From NCBI RefSeq assembly GCF_001540865.1, contig NC_033632.1, positions 10,598,334 through 10,662,333 on the forward strand: 64,000 nucleotides of DNA, written 5' to 3'. The stretch comes from Ananas comosus (Eukaryota; Streptophyta; Magnoliopsida; Poales; Bromeliaceae). The notes under the pieces were generated by a model. The model did not search any database. It was not told the DNA's origin and was given only the letters and a program-made list of their open reading frames with translations. Below are positions 1-15,490 of this stretch, piece by piece. Each line of letters starts with the position of its first letter. Position 1 is the stretch's first letter. The translations under genes and the position numbers were made by a program.

Positions 1-3858
<3,858 letters not shown>

Positions 3859-5204
3859 AACATCTTATCAATGGTTTAGGTAAGTTAGTTTCTTGTTTTC
3901 TTTTTACCTTCATTGAAGACTTTTGAGTTCTCCTGCGACTTGTTATACTGCAATTATTTTAGAGAGGAAATTCTTCTCCTTGTGACAGATAATACGGTCC
4001 TTGAGTATATTGTAGCAGTTTTCTGAATCCAATTGGGTGAAATCAATGTCATCCTTGTTGAAATGAGCAAGTCTTATTCTGAATTATACTAAGAGTTTGA
4101 TTCCATGATTCATTTAGATGTATTAGAGGAAGATGGAACAGCTTTCCTAAAATTTGGAGATAGATACTCAACGCTCCCGCCTTGTTTGTGAGCACTATAC
4201 CATCGACCGGTGCTCTCTATCGCATAGAATTTGTGTTTAGAAAAATAAAAGAACTACAAGGGTGCCAAACGAGGCCTAACGCTTCATTTCTCGTTAGAGT
4301 TGAGCTAGATTGCTTCCAGAAGCGTAGAAACCTTCCAGTTTCAACTTCATGTTGAAGGATAGGGCACCTCATTCGAGGACCGGCACTGTTAGACATGATA
4401 TGGAGTATTTGATGCGTTTATGAGGTAAATTTTATCGCTCGTGATTGAGCAATTGTGAAATGGAGGGCTAAAAGTGGACAACCTCACAAAAATCGATGGT
4501 ACGATTCTTTCATTTCAGATCATGGGCATTGATCTTAGTTTGGATTGTGAGAACTATTTTTATCAAATTTTTCGCTCGATTGGATTGCTCGCATACCTAA
4601 ACTAACAAACGATTCATATCGGCTATTAAAATTATCGATTCTAAGAGCTACTATACTTTCGAAAGTATAAAAGAACTGGTGTTTTCGACTTTTTGAGACT
4701 CGGATTAAAGATTGTAGGATTGAAATGATAGTGGTCCCCTTAGGATTTAGTGGTTCTCCTAAAGAGAATAGAATTAATCCAAGGGCTAGAAATAGTCAAA
4801 TAATTTCGTTCAAGGGTTAAAAAAATCAGAAGAGTAGTTCTTTCAAAAGCAGCATAATCAGACTCATGTTAATAATATTAGAAAATTATGAAATTTGGTT
4901 TCATATCTAGCAGCACTGATCGTCGATTCAAATGTTCAATCATTAAAAATAAAGTGAAAGTACTTTTTTTTTTCTTTTCCCTTTTTTAAGACTCTTGTTG
5001 CAAATGTGTGAAAAGATAGTGGGCACTGATTTTGTCATCTTCTTTGGCATGTCAAACTTGCTTGTGCTGCATATTCTGCTCAACAACAATGTTCACAAAT
5101 TGGTAGGTGGATGTCCCAAACATGTCATCAGATTTATAATTAATTAATGCATGTAAAATCAGAAAACTGTAGTCCTAAAATTTTATGTATTCATAATTAA
5201 TTAA
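3859..5204. other. 3' flank of the phosphatase gene; no gene seen
   Basis: The 3' UTR must start here; an AATAAA-like signal occurs near 4242. From about 4190 to 4690 the sequence distantly resembles the interior of the 545-bp family B elements, for example a motif about a regulatory-looking gatcttagt segment followed by caaacgattcatatcggcta. It is too diverged to bound. Nothing else recognised. Confidence 0.4.
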
Positions 5205-5557
5205 GGGAAAATTTCAAAAACCTCCCCTGTGGTTTCGTAGTTTCTCACTTTGCCCCCATGTGGTTTAAAATGTATTAATTTGTTCCCCTGTGGTTTCTTT
5301 TTTCTCTTTTTCTTATCAATTTCATTATTTTTTTTCTTAAATCAGTGATAAAGTTAAAATTAAAGGTACTAAAGTGAGTATTTGATAAATCTAGATGTGT
5401 ATCTGAAGTTTTTTGTATATAATTTAATGAAATATTAACGAAAAAGCTACCGAAAAGATAAAAACGAAACCACATGGGGGCAAATTGATACACTTTAAAC
5501 CACAGGGTACTAAAGTGAGAAACAATGAAACCAAAGGGGGGTTTTTGAAGTTTTCCC
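5205..5557. mobile_element. family A foldback MITE (copy 1)
   Basis: About 353 bp. Left end gggaaaatttcaaaaacctc and right end ggtttttgaagttttccc are inverted, and the inversion continues inward through the ctgtggtttcgta and aaccacag motifs, so most of the element can fold on itself. The flanks are attaattaa on the left and attaattta on the right, 8 of 9 matching, which suggests a 9-bp target duplication as made by Mutator-like transposases. It does not encode a protein. Confidence 0.8.
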
Positions 5558-6712
5558 ATTAATTTATTGTAATTGTAGAGGTATTCTTTTTTTTTTTTTG
5601 TTAAGAAAACAAATTATCAGAACATGAAATGTTAAACTAATAAATTTAACATATTTGTTTAAACTACTATTTGAATCCCTGGTATCAATGAATAGGTTTT
5701 TCTAAATTATAGAAGGGAATTTAAATTTGGGTAAAATATCTTTTTCCTATATGATATTTGGAGTTTAGTACTTTTTTAGTCGCTCCAGATCGGTCAATTG
5801 AATTGGGTCGTATTTTGTGACCTTATCAATGGGACTCAAATTCCACGACTGATGTGATCGCTCTGTTGACGTATTCATATACTTTTGAATAGATGATGTT
5901 ATTAGTAAAGCTGATTTTGTTATTGATATATAGATTCATAAAATTTTAATTTTAAGCGTACGAAAATTTTGGAAGCTGTAGGGCATTTTAGACTAGACCA
6001 CTCACCTTTACTTTTCCATATTGATATTTTTAAAAAAAAATTTAAAATTTAAAATTTTATTTGAATTGTTTAGATTTAGTTAAGTTGGAAATTTCGTTTG
6101 GCCACTAATTGGTATAATTTTATTAGCTAAAAAATAATAAAAATTATTAAATTTGAAGGCAATATTGACGTCCCCTTCCTTGCAACTGTAGGTCATTCAA
6201 CTTTACTTTATCGTTTTATTTTTTTTATTTTTTATTTGATTTATTAATTTAAGATAGAAATTTTGTTTGGCCATGAACCACCCTAATTTTATTTGTTAAA
6301 AACTAATAAAATTAGTAAATTTGATAGCATTATTGATGTTTTTAATTTATTTGACTAAAATTATTTAATTCTTAAAAATTAGTGTAACGCATCATTTGAT
6401 CGGAAAAGCATGAGACACGTGGAATCGCACGTGAATCATAAGGACCATCACACAAGACTAAATATTATTGACTTATAGCGAAGTAGTATCGTGACCGAAA
6501 GAGTATTTACGATATAAATTTATATATATTTATAGGGGTAATATTGATATTGACAATTTTGAGGGAGCGCCTTATGATATTTTCAAAATTTTAAGAGATA
6601 CATTTGAAATTGCCCCAAGTAGAAAAGGCTTGTTCCCATGCATGTGATATTCCTCTAAGTTCATAAAAATTAAGAAATAATAAAAGAAGAATTTGGAAAA
6701 TTTGAAAAAAAA

Positions 6713-7379
6713 AGGCTAAATTACAGAAAATCTTACCGGTCAAAATTCGATTTTTTACTTTTCCTGCCTGTCATTTAAAAACCTACATTTTGCCTCCTTG
6801 TAAAATAAAAAATATTCACTTTACTCCCTACCGTTAGTGATCCGTTAGAGTTTCGTTATAAAATATTTTTTATACCAAATATACCCTTCGCCCTCCCTAC
6901 TGTGCATCGCCCTTCTCCGCCTCGTCGTCTCGCCGACTCGCCCTCCTTCACTGCCTTGCCCTTGTCCACATCTCCATCTGCGCCCACAAACACCCTCTCG
7001 CCCTCCTCCGCCGCCTCGCCTTTGCTCTCGTTGTCCTTGCCTACCTTTCTATCCATGCCCACATCGATTTCCTCCATACTGTCGCCGAAATGGAGGGACG
7101 ACGAGGGTGCAGAAGGAGAATGGGAGCAGGTGGAGAAGAAAATAGAAAAGAATCGCGGTCAATCGAAATGCGAACCGATCGAGACGGCGGATGAGCAAAA
7201 TAATGGAGGAGACGAAAATAGTGAGGGGCAAAATGATCGTTTTGTCATTACATTTCACACCGTATCCATTGTATGAATATTTTTCATTTTATAATGGAGC
7301 AAAATATAGGTTTGTAAACGGCAAGGGAAAAAAATGAAAAATTGAATTTTGATAAGGAGATTTTTTGTAATTCAGTCTT
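6713..7379. mobile_element. TIR element with a GC/CT-rich interior (Pack-type candidate)
   Basis: Left end ggctaaattacagaaaatct and right end agattttttgtaattcagtc are inverted copies, followed inward by a second matching pair around caaaattcgatttttt. The middle, about 6885-7100, is abruptly GC- and CT-rich (cgcccttctccgcctcgtcg). It can be translated into Ser/Pro-rich low-complexity peptide on one strand, with no recognisable domain. The layout resembles the element at 43367-44298. Confidence 0.65.
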
Positions 7380-7552
7380 AAAAAAAAATCTCATTATACT
7401 TAGATGCCATTTAATTTTCCATCAAATAAAATACGAGAAAATAAATAATTTGTATCGGTTACGAACAAACGAACGGACCTTAAATTCGATTCAATAATTT
7501 TAATTCGTATTTATATTTGAATTTTTTCTAATATTTTGAATTCGAATTCATG

Positions 7553-7608
7553 TTTTCACACCTATCACTTTTATTACCTATTTTCACACCTATCACTTTT
7601 ATTACCTA
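7553..7608. repeat. 28-bp perfect tandem duplication
   Basis: Two adjacent identical copies of a unit starting ttttcacacctatcactttt (7553-7580 and 7581-7608). Confidence 0.9.
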
Positions 7609-7649
7609 CCAAAAATAAGTAGGTGGAATTAAAAAAAATTAAAAAAAGG

Positions 7650-7892
7650 TGACGTCATCACCACCGAATAAAATAGAACTTTCCAGAATATTCTAGGTAG
7701 GAAGATTCAACGTGCTTTGCATACGGGCCCCAAATGTAGAAAAGTAATTAAATAAAGTAAATAAATAAAATAAAATAAAATAAAATATTTACCGGTCGCA
7801 CGTGTGAAATTGTTTAGTAAACGTACGCCCGCACGTGCGCATCATTCAAGGTCACACGTTGTGGGTCCCATAGATCTCAGTTGACTGGTCAA
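7650..7892. promoter_or_regulatory. cluster of stress and light type cis-motifs without an adjacent gene
   Basis: Within about 240 bp there are a palindromic TGACGTCA (7650-7657), a four-unit heat-shock element GAAnnTTCnnGAAnnTTC (7676-7693), two CACGTG G-boxes (7799-7804 and 7832-7837), and an inverted pair of W-box cores (TTGACT at 7881, ggtcaa at 7887). No exon or ORF follows on either side within several kb. It may be an abandoned promoter or part of an old LTR, or the cluster may be chance. Confidence 0.4.
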
Positions 7893-8174
7893 TTATTTTT
7901 TTTAAGTTTTTATTTATATTTATTTATTTATTTAGTTACGTTGTTGTCTTAGGTTGAAGGAAAATTGACAATGGTCCCTAAACTTTTCTGAGTTTGCATT
8001 GCGGTCCCCAATCTTTTTTTGGTTGTACACAAGATGTCACGACACGAATACAAACACAGAATATGTAAAACGATACGACTAGAACACGGCAACTCTGTAG
8101 CTCCCAAAAGATTAGAATACGAACACGACAGCATCGCAAATAAAATATAATATTATTAATTTAATATATATTTA

Positions 8175-8533
8175 TGGAAAAACTTCAAATATTATTTCTT
8201 TGATTTCACACTTTCTCACTTTAGTCCCTGTGGTTTAAAGAGTATCAATTTAGTATCCCGTGGCTTCCTTCTTATCTTTTTATTATCGATTTCACTAATT
8301 TTTTTTATTAAATTAGTGATAAAGTTAAAATTAAAGAGTGCTAAAGTGAATATTCGATAAACTTAGGTGGGATATCTGAAGTTTTTTTCGTATATAATTT
8401 AACAAAATATTAATGAAAAAGCTGACGTAAAGAAAAAAATAAAATCGCATGACACCAATTTAATATACTTTAAGTCACAGGGTGCTAAAGTGAGAAATTA
8501 TGAAATCACGAGGGTGGTAATTGAAGTTTACCC
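8175..8533. mobile_element. family A foldback MITE (copy 2, diverged)
   Basis: Left arm aaaacttcaaatattatttc and right arm ggtggtaattgaagttta are inverted. The inner pair agtccctgtggtttaaag and ctttaagtcacagggtgcta also match family A. More mutated than copies 1 and 4. Confidence 0.75.
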
Positions 8534-9018
8534 TCTATTTATTATATATAACATATTCACAAAAAGACTAATTAGCTTTTGGTGTAAAATATATGATAAA
8601 TGGAGAGAGTGCGTGTTACGATTATTGTCGGATCTTAGTCCAATATAGATTTCTTATTAGATTAGGATTATTTATTTTATTAAATCAGAAAAAATATTTT
8701 ATATAAAATACTTACTAGAATAGAAATATCTTTTAATATATTTTATTCTTATTCAGTTTTCTCGTCATATTATAATTATTATAATAATTTTAGGCCTACA
8801 AGTAAGAGGCTCTCCTCTTTTGTACGTAATATGATCCATTTCATTAATAAACAAGTGAGCTCTTCTTAATAGCTTTTAACTTACGCAAAGTTAGAAGAAG
8901 AGAACCCTATTCTCTTTGGAGAGAAGAGACAGCTAATGAGAAGGTGCCATCTTTTAATAAAAAACTTTCTCCCAAAGGTTTATATTCTTGTATTTTTTAT
9001 AATATAGAAGTTTGTAAG

Positions 9019-9599
9019 TAGACCTGGCAAACGGACGGGTTGGGTAATCCGCGGGCGGGTCATTCTACCTGCAAGTTACTTGGGCATGGGTAAGATTTAC
9101 CGGCAAATTTTTAGATAGCCAACATCTTTATCCATACCCGCCCGCGGGTGGGCGAGTGGGTATGTGGGTTATCCACAAATTTTTTTCTTTTTTTCTCATA
9201 TATTTTTTATATGCAAAACACACATATATATATATATATAAATTTAAAAATATAACATAACACATTATTTGAAATATAATAACATACAATAAAAATATTT
9301 AAAGTATTAAAGCAAAAAAATTTCGTAATATAAAAGACGCGATAAGAAATTATGGTTAGAATTTTTAGGATGGATAAATAAAAATATATATATTTTAATT
9401 ATGAAAATATATTTTTTAATTAAAAATATATGTGCGGGTAGCCATGGATACCCGCGGGTTATCCAAAATGCCCACAGCTTAATGGGTACCCACCCGTTTT
9501 ATCCGTAATTTTTTGGGTTGGAAAAGTTGGTACCCATACCCGCAAATTTGCGGATAACCCGAGGGCACCCGCGGGTATGGATCGAGATTGTCAGGTCTG
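9019..9599. mobile_element. hAT-like non-autonomous element
   Basis: About 581 bp. Ends tagacctggcaaacggacgg and attgtcaggtctg are inverted. Subterminal cccgcgggt-type repeats occur at both ends. Flanks tttgtaag (9011-9018) and cttgtaag (9600-9607) match 7 of 8, as expected for the 8-bp target duplication of hAT transposons. The core is AT-rich and non-coding. Confidence 0.8.
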
Positions 9600-9797
9600 C
9601 TTGTAAGGCTTGATATTATTGATTTGGCGGTTTCTCTATGGCTTGTAATTGGTTAGTTGTTTTTTTTTTCCCATATATCGGATTGCTTCCTCTTCTCCTG
9701 ATTCCTGTTGCAAGACAGAACTATGGATTTTCTAAAATATCATTTTGAATGCCATGCATAGAATTTTTTTTTGATAAAAATAAACTTTTTTATAATA

Positions 9798-9957
9798 CAA
9801 ATCGTTTCTAGTGTAAGTGGTAAAAAACTTGATATATGGTTGATACCCAAAGTCCTAAGTTTCAAGTTTAGTTGCTTCACATTTTCTGATAAGTTCATTT
9901 CTTAAAAAATGAATGAAATATAGCATACTATCATTCTCTCGAAATAAAATAAAATAA
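9798..9957 (+). mobile_element. tRNA-derived SINE, degenerate copy
   Basis: A-box-like tagtgtaagtggtaaa near 9809, then ttgatacccaaagtcctaag and a damaged B-box, then a 3' part matching the better copy at 56076 (aaatgaatgaaatatagcat), ending in an A-rich tail. Pol III box order and spacing fit a SINE. Confidence 0.65.
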
Positions 9958-10101
9958 GCTTTACTTCAGTCGAGAGCGCGTAACTAGATTAAACCAGACT
10001 CAAATTAGATAAGAACAAACTCTAGTTTTGGCTCGTAACTGCATGAAAAGCTTCAAGCTCTTGCAATGAGCCAGCTGTGAGGAGTAAAAGATGATGCATA
10101 T

Positions 10102-10654
10102 CGGGAGTAGGGCTACTACACTCTTATGAGTATAGAGCCCTTTGTACTCATAAGTTGTTTTTGATGTTGGGATTTTCGAATCGACGATCCATACCATTAA
10201 ATATGATCAAGAGTATTTGAAACTTCTAGAAAATAAATTTCGTAATTTTTCGAAATCATTATAAAATCCATCAAGCGGGTATAAAATGAATGGTTAAAAT
10301 CGAACGACATCCTAAAAATGGATGATCGGATCCTTCAATTTAAGATCAGAGTTATTGATCTTTATTTAGGTAGTGAATATAATTTTCTATCAAAATTAAA
10401 TTCAACCTATTACGATGTTTTTCACCGTTAAACTAGCAAATATTTCATACCGACCGTTAAAAATTGTCAATTTTGTGAGCTTTTGATCGTAAGGTAAATG
10501 ATACCGAAAAATTATAAAACTTGATTTCTAGAAGTTTTAAATGTTTTAAATAATATTTAACGGTATGGATCGTCGATTCGAAACTCTACCATCAAAAATA
10601 ACTTATGAGTACAAAGGCGATCGTACTCATAAGAGTATAGTAGCCGGACTCGTA
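10102..10654. mobile_element. family B TIR element (copy 1)
   Basis: About 550 bp. Left arm gtagggctactacactctta and right arm taagagtatagtagccggac are inverted, continuing through the gaatcgacgatccataccat motif on the left and its complement on the right. The interior contains the family's acaccgttaaa and atcaaa-type segments. Non-coding. Confidence 0.8.
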
Positions 10655-11567
10655 TATCAAAACCCTAGATTTTGGCACGTGGAAAAAGATAGTATTCAGG
10701 ATGTCAAGTGCGTTGAAAATACTAATATGATAAGAAAACTAAATAAAATTAGAAAATATCCAAAAATATTCCTAATTTAGTAGATATTTCAAATAAAATA
10801 TCTTTAATAATTTAATAAGTAAAATAATTTATATCTAATAAGAAAAAGGACTATAAATTTAGGCAGATTAGAATTCACGAGTGTGTCCGATTAGGATATG
10901 TGGATAATCATAATAGCGAGCCCTTGGTATAGCAACTTTTTCCTTAGCATTTTTGTTGGCATAAAGGAGTCAGCATCTTGCCCTGTGGCGGAAGGTGATC
11001 AAGTAGGGCCGAATCAAGTTTGAAATGGCGGGAGGCCAAGTTGAGCTGAGTTCGAAATGGCATGCGGCTGATTAGGCTGAGTCACAATCGAAATTCGTAT
11101 GCACTGTGTTTGTCTGTTTTAAGTAAATTGGTTTCGTATTTTTTTAGAAAGATTGACCTTCTTAGTGTGACCAAGTCAAATCCATCTGAAGGGAAATTTT
11201 GGCCTGCATCAGATGTATTAGTACATCTCACACATGTCATTTAGAAGATGCAAGTGCGTATAATTGTTTGTGAAGGTTTAGAATTTAATTTAAATTTTTT
11301 TATCTTTTGAGTAGTATGAAACTGACTCAAAACAACATTACTTTATATAAAAACTTTAAATTTAAAGCATTTGGACCTCTCTAGCTTACTCTCCATTTTA
11401 CAAATAAAAAGAAACTAAATTTTAGAGAGATAGAGAGAGACCAATGGGTGAAATATTTTGCTCTTATATTATATTTTCTTCAGTTTACGAAAAAGTTAAA
11501 TAAAATTGCGGTTATTTTGCCATATTTTATATTGCTATAAAAGCTAATTGAAACAACTATGTGGAAG

Positions 11568-11607
<40 letters not shown>

Positions 11608-12001
11608 CATATATCTTAAAACTAAATAAAAACCGAAAAAAGGAAGTTATAAATTACCAAACTAGAAGCTAGAAAATACTGAGTTTATTTTATTTCTTGT
11701 ATCTCCTTGTAAATAAATAAATAAATAAATAAAAATAAAAAAATTAAAATGAAAATAAAAATTAAACCATATTCACCCACCCTTGATTTAAAAGGATTAT
11801 TTTTCTCTTTTCTCAAACAACGCTTACGAAACAGGAGAAGCATTTTTCAGTTGCTCTAATCCCAACCCGGCCGCGTATTCTATATATCCGGCCAGGCCAG
11901 GCCGAGCCGAGCGAAGCCGAGCCAAGTTACGGGCCAAATCCTCAACCTGGCCCAAGGTGTTTACCTGAACCTATCCAAGTACAACACTCGATTATAAAAT
12001 A
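10655..12001. other. intergenic; no gene seen
   Basis: AT-rich DNA with a (TA)n run. Near 10715-10860 the sequence is an inverted, diverged relative of 8640-8780, so both are copies of one old repeat. A short GC-rich patch of ggccgagccgagc type lies at 11866-11935. No coding frame is convincing. Confidence 0.5.
11571..11602. repeat. (TA)n microsatellite
   Basis: Uninterrupted TA dinucleotides, followed by tacatacata. Confidence 0.95.
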
Positions 12002-12366
12002 AAACCCTTTTGAAGTTTTTTGGGGGGCACCAAAGCACGTAAGAGTGAAACGATGGGACACCAAATTTTGCATAGTTAAACGGGGGGACACCAAAGCAAA
12101 AATAGAAAAACAATAGTTAAAATAATAATAAAAAAAAATTTTAGTCACTGTTTCAATTTTAATTTCCTATGATTTCACTGATAAGCTATTTATATCTACC
12201 AATAGACTTCAAAAAACATATATTAAATTGCTTTATAATTGCTTTTTCGAAGGCTTTTCTATTTTTACTTTGGTGTCCCCCCATTTAACTATGTAAAGTT
12301 TGGTGTCCCATCGTTTCACTCTTACGTGCTTTGGTGTCCCCCCCAAAAACTTCAAAAAGGATAAAT
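12002..12366. mobile_element. foldback TIR element with about 100-bp arms
   Basis: Left arm (12002-12107) contains ggggggcaccaaagcacgta and gaaacgatgggacaccaaat; right arm (about 12262-12362) contains their complements gctttggtgtcccccccaaa and tcgtttcactcttacgtgct. The arms are almost identical and separated by about 150 bp of AT-rich loop, so a long hairpin is possible. A second aatcccttttgaagtttt follows the right arm. Confidence 0.8.
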
Positions 12367-12906
12367 CCCTTTTGAAGTTTTTGGTATATTAGGTAGTAAA
12401 CTTCAAAATAAATAAATAAACTCTGTTAGAGGTTCTATTTTCTGGTATATTAGGTAGTAAAGCAGAACGAAATTCTAGGCACGTAGCGTGAAAATTTTTA
12501 TCGCTTAAATTACAAGAGTGTAATTTTATTTTTAATCAACGTATGTCGAGAGAAACATTTGTATAGCTTATCGTTTATATAGGATTATTTCAAGTTGAAA
12601 AAATAAAAATAGACACATTTTTATGTAACTATAAATATAAATAAAGAAACCAAACAATGGCAATTTCATGACAGATAAAAAATTGTCGTCTATTCACTTT
12701 ATTATAAAAATAGGAATGATTATAAAAGGAGGTTTTCAGATAATCTGTCTTTATAGGAAAGTTTTTTTATAAAATAAGTTATTATATTCTCCCCATTTTT
12801 CTAGTTAAATTGAGTAGATGATTGTGAAAAGTATCTTATTCATTAGAATTAATTCGAAGTCAAATTTAAGAACAACGAACTTTCTTTCTTTCTTTACCAT
12901 CACACT

Positions 12907-12907
<1 letters not shown>

Positions 12908-12939
<32 letters not shown>
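12908..12939. repeat. poly-A run
   Basis: About 32 consecutive A residues. This could be the tail of an unrecognised retroposon. Confidence 0.9.
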
Positions 12940-12941
<2 letters not shown>

Positions 12942-13168
12942 AATGAAGTAAACTAAGGAGTATTCAAAGTATACTAGTTAGATGTACCTATACCCTTTCG
13001 GTACCACGGAAAAGAACGTGTATTAAATCGGATAGACGGATCGATGTAGTGATCACCAATGTGTTATTTTATCTCTCAAACGTTACAATGAAAAAAAGGG
13101 GGGAACAGTGTTGGATTAATTCGTTAAGAAAGAAATCAGGTACTTGAAATGATAGGTTTTAAGTTGCT

Positions 13169-13170
13169 AA

Positions 13171-13205
<35 letters not shown>

Positions 13206-13207
13206 AA
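13169..13207. repeat. (AATA)n microsatellite
   Basis: About nine to ten AATA units in a row. Confidence 0.9.
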
Positions 13208-13600
13208 TCTATATCCATTATACGATGGGCGAAGCAAATAAAATAAATTTTTATTTGAATCGATCTTTACACTTAGTTACTCTTAAGCTTAAACCTTGGA
13301 GCCCATGGTTGGTAGTTCGGGAAACGGTGAACGAGATCTCTGCCAGCCATTATTAATAAATTAATGCTTCATGCAAACGTGCCGAATTGGAACTAAAGTA
13401 AAAAAAAAAGAGAAGTTAAAATTACTGGATCGATCAGGGATTTCAACTAGTGAATATAGTCAATAATCAATTTAAGAAAATTGTTGAATTTAACTTAGTT
13501 TGTAATTGGCTGATTTAATAACATTAACTTTGAGAGGTTGTCCTTCCTTTTTTGATACGGTTTGAAGTTAGGTACGTTTTAAAATCTTACTTATCTAAAT

Positions 13601-14465
13601 CCCCGGCAAACCAACTTACATCAATATCTTTGTCACATCAACTTTTATGTACGTCAACGTTTACGACGTCAATATTGATGTGGATCAGACAAACCAAAAT
13701 GCGTCAACGTTGACGACGTCAATGTAAAAAAGAGAAACCATTATACTTCGACTATCAACATAAATACTTAAAACAGTGGAGAAGTCTATCTCAACACTCC
13801 AATGGAAGTGATTTGTATTTTATTAACATGTTTAAATAATTAATAAATTTAAATGATAAATATTTATTTATTCATCTATATATATTATAAAAATATAAAA
13901 AATTATTAAGAAGTTGAATAATTAGCTGTGTAAATTTTAAAAATTAAATAAATTAAAATTATATATTTAGTTTGAAATTTTTAAATTTGCTAAGAGAGTA
14001 AAAAAAAATAGTTTAAATTATTAATATTAATTAATTTTGAATAATTTAATTGTATGTGCTAGTGTAAGATATTTTTAAATCTTTTTTTTTGATATAAATA
14101 TAAAATTTATTTTATTTAAATTTTTTTAATTAAAAAACGTGTTTCGAACATAACAGATTTTTTAAAATAATCATACTCAAATAAATATTTATAAAAATAA
14201 ATGGATATATGTATATAATAAATAAATAAATCGATAAATAAATAAATAAATAATAATAATTAAACATCCACTAGGATAGGGAGTGGTTGACGACGTCAAC
14301 CTTGATGCTGGTTAAACCTACATCAAGGTTGACGTCGTAAACCCGGAAGAACACGTCAACTTTGACGTCATCAACTTGAGTTGATGTGATTTGGTTTGTT
14401 TCTTTAACACTGACGTGCATAAACGCTGACGTGACGTGAAGGTTTATGCATGTTGGTTTGTCGGG
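13601..14465. mobile_element. TIR element with dense ACGTCA subterminal repeats
   Basis: About 865 bp. Left end cccggcaaaccaacttacat and right end atgcatgttggtttgtcggg are inverted. The first 140 and last 180 bases contain many copies of a cgtcaacgttgacgacgtca type motif in both orientations; the middle is very AT-rich. Subterminal motif clusters of this sort serve as transposase binding sites in CACTA and hAT elements; which superfamily applies here is undecided. An N follows the right end. Confidence 0.7.
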
Positions 14466-14630
14466 NCCAAATTTAAATTTGAAATATATAAAATATCAAA
14501 TTTAAAATTTTAAAATTTAAAATATCAAAATTAAAATTTAAACTTTAAAATTTGAAATTTTAATTTTCAGATTACAAATTTTAAATTTAAAAATCTTAAA
14601 TTTTATTTTAAAACAAAACTCTCTCTCGGG

Positions 14631-14804
14631 TGGGAACAAGCTTGGTGGGAACAAGCTTGTTCCCACCGTGGGTGGGAACTATTAAGTTCCCATCCTAAGC
14701 GCCGCTTTGGGTGGGAACTATTAAGTTCCCACCCAAAAATTTTTGTTTGGGTACAAGATGGGGTATAAGGACCTTATATCCCATCTTGTACCCAATCCAA
14801 ATGG
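14631..14804. repeat. cluster of short perfect or near-perfect hairpins
   Basis: Three palindromes in 170 bp: around gaacaagcttgttc (14648-14665), gggtgggaactattaagttc followed by its complement (14719-14743), and tgggtacaagatggggtata paired with tatatcccatcttgtaccca (14748-14804). Low-copy inverted repeats like these may be remains of nested MITE ends. Confidence 0.7.
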
Positions 14805-14810
14805 GCCCTT

Positions 14811-15124
14811 AAGGTACCGTTTCAGGTATAAGTAAGAACTAGTTATTACAGGGATAGGTACAAGTATGGAGATAAGAAAAATAGTGTTTGGATGAAAATT
14901 TGGTTGTTTTCGGGGATAAGAAAAATAGCGTTTGGATAGATAATATGGAATAAAAAAAATATTAGATAGTTTTATATAGAAAATGGAGGTGTTGGTGGTG
15001 ATAGTTATAACCGGTTATTATAGGTAACCGAGAACTACTGTTCTCGGATAAAAAATTAGTATTTGGATATAAAGGGGGATAAGGGCCTATCCCTATTTCT
15101 ATCCCCTAACCAAACACTGCCTCA
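14811..15124. mobile_element. MITE-like element
   Basis: Left end aaggtaccgtttcaggtata and right end ctaaccaaacactgcctcag are approximately inverted, with gggataag motifs repeated inside and tatcccc motifs near the right end. It ends directly against a family A element. Superfamily not determined. Confidence 0.5.
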
Positions 15125-15490
15125 GGGTAAACTTCAAATACCACCTCTGTGGTTTCGTACTTTCTCATTTTAATATCATGTAGTTTAAAGTATATCAATT
15201 CAATACTCTGTGGTTTCATTTTTCTCCTTTCTCAGCTCTTTCGTTAACATTTCGTTAAATTATATACAAAAAATTTCAGATATCTTATCTAGATTTATCA
15301 AATATTTACTTTAGTACCTTTTAGCTAGTTTAAACTTTGTCACTGTTTTAACGAAAAAAAAAAAAATAGTGGAAGAGATAATAAAAAGAAAAAAATGAAA
15401 TCGTGGAGTATTAAATTAATACACTTAAGCTATAGGGTACTAAAATTAAAAAAGTGCGAAACAACTGGGGTGATATTTGAAGTTTTTCCT
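15125..15490. mobile_element. family A foldback MITE (copy 3)
   Basis: Left arm aaacttcaaataccacctct and right arm ggggtgatatttgaagtttt are inverted, and the inner ctgtggtttcattt and related motifs match the other copies. Confidence 0.8.

Larger units (their letters stand above)
12367..13600. other. intergenic; no gene seen
   Basis: AT-rich, with a 32-base A run (12908-12939) and an AATA tetranucleotide array (13169-13207). No supported exon. Confidence 0.6.

Noticed and set aside
6902..7276. A 124-codon Ser/Pro-rich frame
   Set aside because: Lies within the cargo of a TIR element; composition-driven, no recognisable domain.
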